From Desulfobacterales bacterium (GTDB lineage Bacteria; Desulfobacterota; Desulfobacteria; Desulfobacterales; JAUCGF01), in the NCBI GenBank assembly GCA_029940345.1, contig JAOZRC010000057.1, forward strand, positions 1 to 6,741: a DNA stretch of 6,741 bases. Direction: 5' to 3'. The stretch's first letter is position 1; each line of letters starts with the position of its first letter. Shown here piece by piece: positions 1 to 6,722 of the stretch. The notes beneath the pieces are model-generated. The model was not told the origin of the DNA and did no database searches. It saw nothing but the letters and a program-made list of their open reading frames with translations. A program made the position numbers and the translations under genes.

Positions 1-35
1 CAGTTTGCGATGCTGTGACGCAAACTGTGGTTTGC
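1..35. repeat. Two interlocking hairpins downstream of lpxD
   Basis: CAGTTTGCG (1-9) and CGCAAACTG (19-27) form a perfect 9-bp stem with a 9-base loop. GCAAAC (20-25) can instead pair with GTTTGC (30-35) over a 4-base loop, so the two hairpins exclude each other. No T-run follows within the window, so this is not a standard terminator. On the minus strand the hairpins begin two bases after a GAGGAG stretch (37-42). Confidence 0.45.
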
Positions 36-36
36 A

Positions 37-42
37 CTCCTC
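37..42 (-). promoter_or_regulatory. Possible ribosome binding site of a gene running off the left edge
   Basis: GAGGAG on the minus strand lies 61 bases after the lpxD stop. A TTG at 21-23 follows it at a long 13-base spacing, and a GTG at 35-37 overlaps it. Both frames stay open to the window edge, but too few codons are present (7 and 12) to recognise a protein. In related clusters lpxD is commonly followed by fabZ or lpxA, but the visible codons do not look like the usual start of either. Confidence 0.2.
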
Positions 43-102
43 TTCTGAAAATAGGTAAGTTATTCTGTTCCTATTCCTAAATATGCGATTTTTACGAAAT
101 CA

Positions 103-1164
103 TCAATCATGCGACAGACCTAATTTATTCTCAATCTTATTTACTTTCTTTTCAATGGCACTCAATTTTTTACGTAGAAGCGGCAAGCGCGGAATGATCC
201 GCTGCACTCTGAGCCATAAGCGATGCGGCATTTCAGGCGATCCGGAGACTACCTGTCCTTTGCCGACTGATTGAGCAATTCCGGATTGAGGCCCAAGTAT
301 GGCGCCGTTACCGATTTTCAAATGATCTGAGACACCGACCTGTCCAGCCACAATTACATTGCGGCCGATGGTTGTGCTGCCCGAAACTCCGACCAGGGCG
401 GCAAACACTGTATTCGCGCCAACAGTGACATTGTGGGCAATATGCACAAAATTATCCGTTTTAACACCTTGCTGAATCCAGGTTTTTCCAAAAGTCGCGC
501 GGTCGATGGTATTGCAGGCGCCAATCTCAACATCATCATCTATCTGAACAATACCCGTATGCCTGATTTTAATGTATTGATTGCCATCAGTAGCATACCC
601 GAAACCATCGCTTCCGATAACGGTCCCCGACTGAATGATAACATGCGCACCGATTTCAGAACATTTATGAATCGTTACATTGGGAAATATTTCGGTGTCA
701 TTTCCGATAACCACATGGTCTTCTATTACAACATGAGGGTGCAAGCATACGCGCGTACCTATTTTCACATCATTTCCAATAGCAACAAAAGGAGCAATGG
801 AAACATCCAGACCACTTGTGAAATTTTTGCCAATAGCGGCTTTCTGGCTAATACCTATAGCCGGTTTTGAAGATGGATAAAAAATATTTAAAATCCGAGC
901 AAAAGCAACTTGAGGATGCTCGACAACAATCAGATTTTGTGTCGCAGTCAAGGCATCCCCTGATAGACTGCTTCCAGGTATGAATACTGCCCCGGCTTTG
1001 GTCAGATTTAATTTTTTGAGGAATTTAGCGCTACCGGCAAAGGTGATATCTTCAGAAGTCGCCTGATCAAAAGGTGCCGCGTTTCTTATTCGTTTTTGTG
1101 GTTCACCGCGTAGCTCGCCGCCAACCTTCCGAGCAATATCGGCAAGAGTGATTTCCATTGTCAC
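103..1164 (-). CDS. lpxD: UDP-3-O-acylglucosamine N-acyltransferase LpxD
   Basis: LpxD is the cytoplasmic enzyme that transfers a hydroxyacyl chain from acyl carrier protein to the 2-amino group of UDP-3-O-acylglucosamine, the third step of lipid A synthesis. The 353 residues compare with 341 in E. coli. Seen: an N-terminal uridine-binding-type domain (about 1-105, opening MEITLADIARKVGGEL), then a left-handed beta-helix of hexapeptide repeats (about 106-300), then a C-terminal helical tail (LWLRVQRI onward) with a Lys-rich coiled coil. SDGFGYA (185-191), VEIGACNTIDR (212-222) and HIAHN are family signatures; His244 in IAHN corresponds to the E. coli catalytic His239. The frame begins with a GTG at 1164 that overlaps the skp stop (GTGA). 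The ATG two codons later (1158) is an equally plausible start, and neither has a strong ribosome binding site, so coupling to skp is likely. The gene ends with two stops in a row (TGA TGA). Confidence 0.96.
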   Translation of the reverse strand: MTMEITLADIARKVGGELRGEPQKRIRNAAPFDQATSEDITFAGSAKFLKKLNLTKAGAVFIPGSSLSGDALTATQNLIVVEHPQVAFARILNIFYPSSKPAIGISQKAAIGKNFTSGLDVSIAPFVAIGNDVKIGTRVCLHPHVVIEDHVVIGNDTEIFPNVTIHKCSEIGAHVIIQSGTVIGSDGFGYATDGNQYIKIRHTGIVQIDDDVEIGACNTIDRATFGKTWIQQGVKTDNFVHIAHNVTVGANTVFAALVGVSGSTTIGRNVIVAGQVGVSDHLKIGNGAILGPQSGIAQSVGKGQVVSGSPEMPHRLWLRVQRIIPRLPLLRKKLSAIEKKVNKIENKLGLSHD

Positions 1165-1700
1165 TTTTTCTTTTTGGCATATTGCGCATTATATTCTTTA
1201 ATCACACGATCTGTTAAATCGATTGAGTTCGGATAATATAAAGCCCCACCTTCACGTCTTTCAAGAATTAAAAGGTAGCCGCTTTTTTTCCCAATGATTT
1301 TGACAATTTCGAGTACTTCTTTCTGAATATCATTCACAAGCCGATTTTCATATGTTTTAAAATCAGCCATATATTTTTTTTGCATTGTTCTTAAATCATT
1401 GATATTAATTCTTATCTCACGCTCTTTTTCCTGTCGCATCTCTTTGCTCATTACCAGCGCTTCCCGCTCAAGCTTCTTTTTGCTGTCTTCAATACTACCG
1501 CCTTTTTTTTTCAGATCAGCTTCCATCTTCTGACCCTTTTTCTTAATTTCAGCTTGAGCCGCTTTACCGGAGGAAGACGCCTCCAAAATTTTTTGGAAAT
1601 CGATTACACCGATTTTAGCGACATCTGCGCTGAAGGAAGGTGCCACCCAAAATGGTATTAGCAATATAGCCATCCACAACGTTTTTTTCATTGTCCACAT
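1161..1700 (-). CDS. skp: Periplasmic chaperone of the Skp/OmpH family
   Basis: Skp is a trimeric periplasmic chaperone that holds unfolded outer-membrane proteins and delivers them to BamA. Seen over 179 residues: a signal peptide (MWTMKKT, then a hydrophobic core, cut after SFSA at 25); the family's opening strand AKIGVIDFQKIL (28-39) followed by S-x-x-GKAAQAE; a long, strongly charged Lys/Glu-rich helical region at about 45-135 that would form the coiled-coil tentacles; and a closing block GYLLILERREGGALYYPNSIDLT with a final helix ending in KKKK. E. coli Skp has 161 residues, so the length is normal. Its position directly between bamA and lpxD is the classic context for this family and supports the call despite the low sequence conservation. 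The ATG at 1700 is chosen for its AAGGAG site. Its stop codon overlaps the GTG start of lpxD. A palindromic element separates it from bamA, so it may have its own promoter. Confidence 0.92.
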   Translation of the reverse strand: MWTMKKTLWMAILLIPFWVAPSFSADVAKIGVIDFQKILEASSSGKAAQAEIKKKGQKMEADLKKKGGSIEDSKKKLEREALVMSKEMRQEKEREIRININDLRTMQKKYMADFKTYENRLVNDIQKEVLEIVKIIGKKSGYLLILERREGGALYYPNSIDLTDRVIKEYNAQYAKKKK

Positions 1701-1707
1701 TTTCTTT

Positions 1708-1713
1708 CTCCTT
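1708..1713 (-). promoter_or_regulatory. Ribosome binding site of skp
   Basis: AAGGAG on the minus strand lies 7 bases before the ATG at 1700. This spacing favours that ATG over the in-frame ATG at 1691, which would begin the protein at MKKTLWM. Confidence 0.7.
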
Positions 1714-1719
1714 AATATT

Positions 1720-1748
1720 ATTTAATATAATGTCTTTCTGAAAAACAA
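1720..1748 (-). promoter_or_regulatory. Possible weak promoter of skp-lpxD
   Basis: On the minus strand TTGTTT (1743-1748) and TTAAAT (1720-1725) are 17 bases apart, in a very AT-rich stretch just outside the palindrome and upstream of skp. Only 3 and 4 of 6 positions match the housekeeping consensus; alternative -10 boxes (TATATT at 1724-1729, TAATAT at 1715-1720) also occur. It is proposed mainly because the 357-base gap separates skp from bamA. Confidence 0.2.
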
Positions 1749-1781
1749 TCTATCTGCTGTGATAAATGTAAAATTATCATC

Positions 1782-2057
1782 AACTTAAAACTTTCAACCT
1801 GTGCGGTTGGTTTTACAAGTAGGTTGGGCAACGTTTTACCACTCACTTGGTTTAAGCGGATGATTAGGCCAAGCGACTGATTTTGTAGAAGAAAACAACC
1901 TTTGCCCAACGGCTATTTAATAAAACGGTGGGCAAAGTTAATCGCTTTAAACGATGTCCGATACCACACTTTTGTATCAGCTATAAATCAGGTGAGTGGA
2001 AAAACGATGCCCACCCTACATCAGATGGTAACCGCACAGGTTGTAAACTTTTAACTT
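1782..2057. repeat. Long imperfect palindrome, probable MITE-like element
   Basis: This element fills most of the 357-base gap between bamA and skp and codes for nothing I can recognise. The left arm (1782-1854) matches the reverse complement of the right arm (1985-2057) at roughly three quarters of positions. The match includes the exact 14-mer CAACCTGTGCGGTT (1795-1808, with its complement at 2030-2043) and near-exact blocks TAGGTTGGGCAACGTTTT and CCACTCACTTG. The centre holds a further stem, 1900-1911 with 1926-1937 (11 of 12 pairs, 14-base loop). The 7-mer AAACTTT occurs in direct orientation just outside the 14-mers (1788-1794 and 2045-2051) and could be a target-site duplication, though the flanks are AT-rich. 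The right end touches the bamA stop codon. It resembles non-autonomous inverted-repeat elements seen between genes in deltaproteobacteria and cyanobacteria; the family is not identified. Confidence 0.7.
1900..1937. repeat. Central hairpin of the intergenic palindrome
   Basis: CTTTGCCCAACG (1900-1911) pairs with CGGTGGGCAAAG (1926-1937) at 11 of 12 positions around an AT-rich loop of 14 bases. In the bamA transcript the stem is followed by a T-rich stretch (TTGTTTTCTTC), so it could slow or partly end transcription after bamA. There is no continuous T-run, so it is not a strong intrinsic terminator. Confidence 0.5.
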
Positions 2058-4697
2058 TTAGAAAGCCTGACCCATAGTAAACTCCCAACGTCCATCCTGG
2101 CTTATACCTTCTTCGGCTTCGAGAATATAGCCGTATTCCAGCCGAATCGGCCCCATCGGTGAAAACCAGCGGATACCGCCTCCGGCGCTCATTTGTAAAT
2201 CTGACAAGTCAGCGCTCACATCTTCTAACCACACATTACCCATATCAACAAAGGCCACGCCCATTACACCGGCCTTTTTAACCAGGGGAAATACAAATTC
2301 AAAATTGAATTGGACGAATTTGTCACCGCCGATGGGTTCACCATTTTCATCTATAGGGCTGATATCGTGCCAGTCAAAACCGCGTACTGAATTGATGCCT
2401 CCCAAATAAAATCTATCGTAGATTGGCAGTTTCCCATCTGTATTTTCCTGTACATATCCGGCCTTACTATGTATAAAACCAACTGTTTCCCAAAACAAAG
2501 GTATATACCATCCTAAGTCGCCAATATATTTAACATAGCCGATATCGCCGCCAAAAAAACCGCCGGCATATTGAATCACGAAACTGGTTTTGCCACCTTT
2601 CGATGGGTTAAAAACACGGTCTCTTGAATCATAAATGAGTGAAGAAACCAGTTTACTCATCGTATTTTCGCCTTCCATGTCTTGGGCGCCTACGGGTGCA
2701 TTTTCTTCGAGATTGTAAACATCCGATATATCATAAGTGTAGGCAAGATAGAAACGCGTATAATCAAGAACCGGATAACTGCCGCGTAGTGTTCCTCCGA
2801 GACTGTCTAAATCGTAGGTGTCATAATCTTTATTACGATTATAGATGTCAAAACCGGCCGCCAGGGGAATATCGAACAGCCACGGATCTGTAAAGCTTAG
2901 TACATAACGATTCGTACGGCCGCCGATCTCAGCGTTGAATTTCAAAACAAATCCACGCCCGAAAAGGTTACGTTCCGTTATAGAGCCTGTGAAAAAGGCA
3001 TTTTCGACACTGCTGTAACCTCCGCCAATACTGAAAGTGCCTGTGGCCTTTTCGGTTACGTCAATATTTAATATCATCTTATCATCCGCACTGCCCTTGG
3101 GCGTATCAATTTTCACATCTTCAAAAAAATCCAGGCGATAGAGATTGCGAACGCCTCGTTTTAGGCGTTTGCCACTGTAAAGCTCCTGTTCATAAACTTT
3201 CAGCTCTCTGCGGATCACTTTGTCCCTGGTTTTGGTGTTGCCACCAATACTGATTTTTTCAAAATAAACTTGCTTACCTTTTTCAATATTATAAGTTATA
3301 TTTACGATTAGTTTTTCCGGGTCCTGATCCACCCTGGGCGCAATATCGACATAAGCGTAGCCTTCATCTGAATATAAATCGGTCAGTACAAGCATGTCAT
3401 TGCGTATCGTTTCACGACTAAAATATTCCTTTTGAGATATCTTAATCTTTTGAAGCAACACTTCTTCCGGTATAACCATATCGCCTTTAACCTTCACATG
3501 GCCAACCTTAAAGCGCGGCCCTTCATCAATTTTGATTGTGATATAAATCCAATTTTCCTTGTATTCAATTTTAGGGTCGCCGACTTTGGCTTGAATATAA
3601 CCGTTATTGTGATAAAAAGCGGTCAGTCTGGCAATATCCTGATCCAGGTCTTCGGTTGTCAGGTTACCGGATGATGTTATCCATGAAAACATCCCTTTTT
3701 CCGATGTTTTCATCAATTTTCTCAAATCATCACCGTCATATTCCTTATTCCCCTCAAACGTGATTGATTTAATCCGTATTTTGGAACCTTCCACCACTTC
3801 GATTTCCAGATCAGCCTGGTTATTTTCAAGTGGCACTACTTTATAGGAAACTCCGACATGGTGATAATTCTTCTCATGATATAGTTCTTCGATTCGTTTA
3901 ATATTTTTCTGAATTTTAAAAACATTAAAAATTGATCCGGTTTTGATGTCGAGTTCTTCTTTGATTTCATCATCATCATACACCTTATTCCCTTTCAAGC
4001 GAATCACCCTGATCGTCGGCTTTTCTTCCACAAAAAAAGTGATTGATTTTCCATCCGGGGTTTCTTCGGATTCGATGCGAATATCATCAAAATAACCCAT
4101 TGAATAGATCGTTTTCAAATCATCGGCCAAACTTTTCGGTAAATAGACATCACCCGGTTCAGTTTTGATTTTTTTAGAAATGGCATCCGTTTCAATACGT
4201 TTGTTGCCCACAATAATCACACTGGCCACTTTTTCCATCTTAAAGATCCGGATGCTGATATCGCGCGTTAATTGTTTAAGGGCTTTGGGAAGTGCTTCAA
4301 TACCTTTACCTTCAACGGAGTAAAGCGTCGGCGGCGATTTGGAAAATGTTTCGAGCATCCGGGCATCCAAACTGAACTGCTTTCCAATCCAGGTTAAGCT
4401 CCCCCAGATGATAAAATCGGCCGCGATTTTTTCTCCGGCTGTACGTATGCTTGTATTCAGAGTGAGTTCTTTGAGGTCTGCCGCACCGGTATCGGCAATA
4501 TCAGCGCCTTGTTGCCTAAGATGTTTTTTTAAAATTATCGGGATTTCATTTTTCAAATAGGCGTAGTCTTTAATCGAATGAATTTCAAATGGCAACACAC
4601 CCACTTGAACTGAATCTTGAGCTGAAGCGGTTGTATACATTAAACCCGCTACGACTATCACTACGGCTGATAGTGACAAACTGATTTTTTTTAACAT
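2058..4697 (-). CDS. bamA: Outer membrane protein assembly factor BamA, with extra N-terminal domain
   Basis: BamA is the outer-membrane protein that folds and inserts beta-barrel proteins. Seen over 879 residues (E. coli: 810): a signal peptide (1-26, cut after ASA); an extra domain at about 27-153; five POTRA domains beginning near 157, 228, 307, 397 and 477, each with a GN- or GD-type turn (for example IIVGNKR, RLKGNKV, TFEGNKE, KVKGDMV, SIGGNTK); then a beta barrel from about 551. The barrel carries the conserved VRGF motif (771-774) of loop 6, GGGIRWFSPMGPIRLEYGY near the end, and a C-terminal phenylalanine (MGQAF), the usual end of an outer-membrane barrel. The barrel is shorter than in E. 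coli (about 330 against 390 residues), so the added length is all N-terminal. The extra domain (VGVLPFEIHS, ADFIIWGSLTWIG, FSLDARMLE) looks to me like the alpha/beta fold of TolB-N/CsgG/FlgO-type periplasmic domains; that likeness is by eye. The start is supported by an AGAGGT ribosome binding site. The gene overlaps lolD by 7 bases, and a palindromic element begins right after its stop. Confidence 0.96.
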   Translation of the reverse strand: MLKKISLSLSAVVIVVAGLMYTTASAQDSVQVGVLPFEIHSIKDYAYLKNEIPIILKKHLRQQGADIADTGAADLKELTLNTSIRTAGEKIAADFIIWGSLTWIGKQFSLDARMLETFSKSPPTLYSVEGKGIEALPKALKQLTRDISIRIFKMEKVASVIIVGNKRIETDAISKKIKTEPGDVYLPKSLADDLKTIYSMGYFDDIRIESEETPDGKSITFFVEEKPTIRVIRLKGNKVYDDDEIKEELDIKTGSIFNVFKIQKNIKRIEELYHEKNYHHVGVSYKVVPLENNQADLEIEVVEGSKIRIKSITFEGNKEYDGDDLRKLMKTSEKGMFSWITSSGNLTTEDLDQDIARLTAFYHNNGYIQAKVGDPKIEYKENWIYITIKIDEGPRFKVGHVKVKGDMVIPEEVLLQKIKISQKEYFSRETIRNDMLVLTDLYSDEGYAYVDIAPRVDQDPEKLIVNITYNIEKGKQVYFEKISIGGNTKTRDKVIRRELKVYEQELYSGKRLKRGVRNLYRLDFFEDVKIDTPKGSADDKMILNIDVTEKATGTFSIGGGYSSVENAFFTGSITERNLFGRGFVLKFNAEIGGRTNRYVLSFTDPWLFDIPLAAGFDIYNRNKDYDTYDLDSLGGTLRGSYPVLDYTRFYLAYTYDISDVYNLEENAPVGAQDMEGENTMSKLVSSLIYDSRDRVFNPSKGGKTSFVIQYAGGFFGGDIGYVKYIGDLGWYIPLFWETVGFIHSKAGYVQENTDGKLPIYDRFYLGGINSVRGFDWHDISPIDENGEPIGGDKFVQFNFEFVFPLVKKAGVMGVAFVDMGNVWLEDVSADLSDLQMSAGGGIRWFSPMGPIRLEYGYILEAEEGISQDGRWEFTMGQAF

Positions 4698-5476
4698 AAA
4701 ACACCTCTGATTGGTTTTGTCAGTTTTCCGTTAATGATGGTCACTTGCCGCGACATATAGGATGCCAATGTAGCGTTATGCGTTACGACGACCATCGTCA
4801 TTCCCAGTTCGCGATTTAATTCCATCAGGAGTTGGTGAACCTGTTCACTATTTTGCCGGTCGAGGTTTCCTGTCGGCTCATCGGCCAGTAACATATCCGG
4901 TTTAAGAACAAGTGCGCGCGCCAATGCGACGCGTTGTTGCTCGCCCCCTGACAGTTTGGTAACCCGAAAAGCCAAGCGTTCTTTAAGACCGACTCTGACA
5001 AGGATTTCTTCAGCCGTCTCGCTTGCCAGCGCCTTGTCAACGCCCTGAATCAATATTGGAAGCATCACATTTTCCAAAGCGCTGAACTCCGCCAAAAGAT
5101 AATGAAACTGGAAAACAAAGCCGACGGATGTATTGCGAAATGATGCCAATTGACTGTTATCAAAACTGAATACATCCTGGCCGCGGAACAAAAAAGTGCC
5201 GCTATCCGGTCGGTCCAGAGCCCCCATAATATGAAGCAGCGTCGATTTGCCAATACCGGACGCACCCACAATTGCGACAGTTTCTCCTGCAGCCAGATCA
5301 AAATCGACCGCTTTTAAAATGTCAAAACGGCCTTTATCGGACTGGTTGGCGTTATTTGTATAGCTTTTACTTAAATCACGAATGCAGATCAGATTATCAC
5401 CACTGTTGTGATCGCATAGCGTTTTTAATGACGGCGCGGTGCTTTTTAATTCCGCACAATCCGTTTCCGTCGTCAT
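4691..5476 (-). CDS. lolD: Lipoprotein-releasing system ATP-binding protein LolD
   Basis: This is the cytoplasmic ATPase that powers lipoprotein release with the LolC/E subunit encoded just upstream. From the ATG at 5476 it has 261 residues. Seen in that numbering: Walker A GASGIGKST (71-79), Q-loop glutamine in FVFQFHYLL (123), ABC signature LSGGEQQ (175-181), Walker B LLADE (196-200) followed by PTGNLD, and the H-loop histidine in VVTHN (233). All key ATPase residues are present. LAEFSALENVMLP after the Q-loop is typical of LolD/MacB-type ATPases, and adjacency to lolC/E decides for LolD. The start is uncertain: the open frame continues to a TTG at 5500, which would add eight residues and overlap lolC/E by 8 bases, but neither start has a convincing ribosome binding site. 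I prefer the ATG. About 28 polar residues precede the usual family start (LICIRDLSKSY), an extension with no recognised domain. The gene ends 7 bases inside bamA. Confidence 0.95.
   Translation of the reverse strand: MTTETDCAELKSTAPSLKTLCDHNSGDNLICIRDLSKSYTNNANQSDKGRFDILKAVDFDLAAGETVAIVGASGIGKSTLLHIMGALDRPDSGTFLFRGQDVFSFDNSQLASFRNTSVGFVFQFHYLLAEFSALENVMLPILIQGVDKALASETAEEILVRVGLKERLAFRVTKLSGGEQQRVALARALVLKPDMLLADEPTGNLDRQNSEQVHQLLMELNRELGMTMVVVTHNATLASYMSRQVTIINGKLTKPIRGVLC
4703..4708 (-). promoter_or_regulatory. Ribosome binding site of bamA inside the end of lolD
   Basis: Read on the minus strand, AGAGGT lies 5 bases before the ATG at 4697, within the last codons of lolD. It supports this ATG as the bamA start. 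Together with the 7-base gene overlap, it suggests that bamA translation is coupled to lolD. Confidence 0.6.
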
Positions 5477-5492
5477 AAAACACTTGTCAGTA

Positions 5493-6722
5493 TCAACCAA
5501 AACGGATGGCCTCCACGGGATTAAGGGCCGATGCCTGACGCGCCGGATAAAGCGTGGCCAAAAAGCAGATCACCAAGGCCCCTATCGCTATTAAAAAAAC
5601 GTCTGCCCCTTGCATTCGTACAGGTAACGTCGTTATGTAATACACATCACCGGGAAGTTCAATAAATTTGTAGTGTTCTAACAACTTGCACAAGATAAAT
5701 CCGGTGCAGACGCCTAAAAAAGTGCCAACCGCACCGATAACCATGCCTTTAAAAATAAAAATTTTGCGTATACTTCGATCCGTCGCGCCCATCGCTTTCA
5801 AAATAGCGATATCCCGTGTTTTTTCCATCACCATCATAATCAAAGAACTGGCGATATTAAACGCCGCTACCAGCACAATCAACGCGAGGATAATAAACAT
5901 GACCGTTTTCTCCAGCTTGAGGGCGGAAAACAGATTGCGATTCATCTGCATCCAGTCGCGCGTCCAAAAAGGAAATCCCAAACCTTTGCGTATCTCTTTT
6001 GAAATGGCATCAGCTTTGTCAATATCATTTACGCGAATTTCAATGCCAGTCACCCCATCGCCCAAACGCATCAGTCTTTGCGCATCGTGCAGATGGATAA
6101 ACGCCAGTGAGCCATCATATTCATACATACCGGATTCAAAATAGGCACTGACCAGAAACCGCTTCATGGCGGGCATATGTCCCATGGGAGATATCATCCC
6201 CCGTGGAGATATGATGTAAACAACATCACCCACAGACACATTCAAATTTTTAGCCAATTCCTTTCCCAAAATGATTCCGGGAACAGATGCATCTGTTTTC
6301 AGATCCCTGTTTTGCCGCTTTTTCAAAGTGGCGGCATCTAATTTTTTGACGACCAGGCTGACCGTATCCGGATCAATCCCACGTAAAACCGCACCTGATA
6401 CACCGGATTTAGAACGCAACATCACTTGTGCAAAAATAAAGGGCGTGGCAGCTTCAACGCCTTTCACCTTTTTGACATAATCCAGTGTCAAAGGATAGTT
6501 AGTGAAAGATCCGCCATGGCGCATTAACACGACGTGGGATTCCACACCCAGAATACGCTCTTTCAGGTCAGCTTCAAATCCGGCCATAACGGCAATCACG
6601 ACAATCAGCGCCATTACGCCGACTGTCACACCGGCAATGGACAAAAGGGTGATTAATGAAATAAAGGCCTGTTTTTGTTTGGCGCGCAAATAGCGGCCGC
6701 CGATAAAATATTCAAAAGACAT
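5493..6722 (-). CDS. lolC: Lipoprotein-releasing ABC transporter permease, LolC/LolE family (LolF-like)
   Basis: This is the inner-membrane subunit that, with LolD, extracts mature lipoproteins from the inner membrane and passes them to LolA. The 409-residue length is usual for the family (about 400-415). Seen: a short cytoplasmic start (residues 1-18), a first membrane segment at about 20-48, a periplasmic domain at about 50-270, and three more hydrophobic segments at about 273-298, 320-345 and 373-392 (FtsX-type domain). The stretch EKTRDIAILKAMGA (300-313) is the family's cytoplasmic coupling helix, and the end LYPARQASALNPVEAIR is typical. Residues about 172-186 contain SPMGHMP, which matches the TPMGRIP hook by which E. 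coli LolC binds LolA (from memory). The ATG at 6722 is the first start, but no clear ribosome binding site lies in the 19 bases available. TAA at 6739-6741 could be the stop of an upstream gene. It overlaps or abuts lolD, depending on the lolD start. LolC versus LolE versus LolF cannot be settled here. Confidence 0.93.
   Translation of the reverse strand: MSFEYFIGGRYLRAKQKQAFISLITLLSIAGVTVGVMALIVVIAVMAGFEADLKERILGVESHVVLMRHGGSFTNYPLTLDYVKKVKGVEAATPFIFAQVMLRSKSGVSGAVLRGIDPDTVSLVVKKLDAATLKKRQNRDLKTDASVPGIILGKELAKNLNVSVGDVVYIISPRGMISPMGHMPAMKRFLVSAYFESGMYEYDGSLAFIHLHDAQRLMRLGDGVTGIEIRVNDIDKADAISKEIRKGLGFPFWTRDWMQMNRNLFSALKLEKTVMFIILALIVLVAAFNIASSLIMMVMEKTRDIAILKAMGATDRSIRKIFIFKGMVIGAVGTFLGVCTGFILCKLLEHYKFIELPGDVYYITTLPVRMQGADVFLIAIGALVICFLATLYPARQASALNPVEAIRFG

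Noticed and set aside
1..102. Intrinsic terminator after lpxD
   Set aside because: Hairpins are present at 1-35, but no T-run follows on the minus strand within the window, so termination cannot be supported.
60..110. 16-codon frame starting with ATG inside the end of lpxD
   Set aside because: It is too short to assess, has no ribosome binding site of note, and no sign of conservation can be seen from one sequence.
433..870. Open frame of 145 codons on the plus strand inside lpxD
   Set aside because: It lies wholly antisense to the well-supported hexapeptide-repeat region of lpxD, has no recognisable domain, and is explained by the codon bias of the real gene.
1718..1909. Open frame of 63 codons on the minus strand in the bamA-skp gap
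   Set aside because: It lies across the left arm of the palindrome and its translation resembles no known protein. The symmetry of the DNA explains the region better than coding.
5686..6144. Open frame of 152 codons on the plus strand inside lolC/E
   Set aside because: It is antisense to conserved lolC/E sequence, its Ile/Ser-rich product looks like a complement-strand artefact, and no ribosome binding site was noted.
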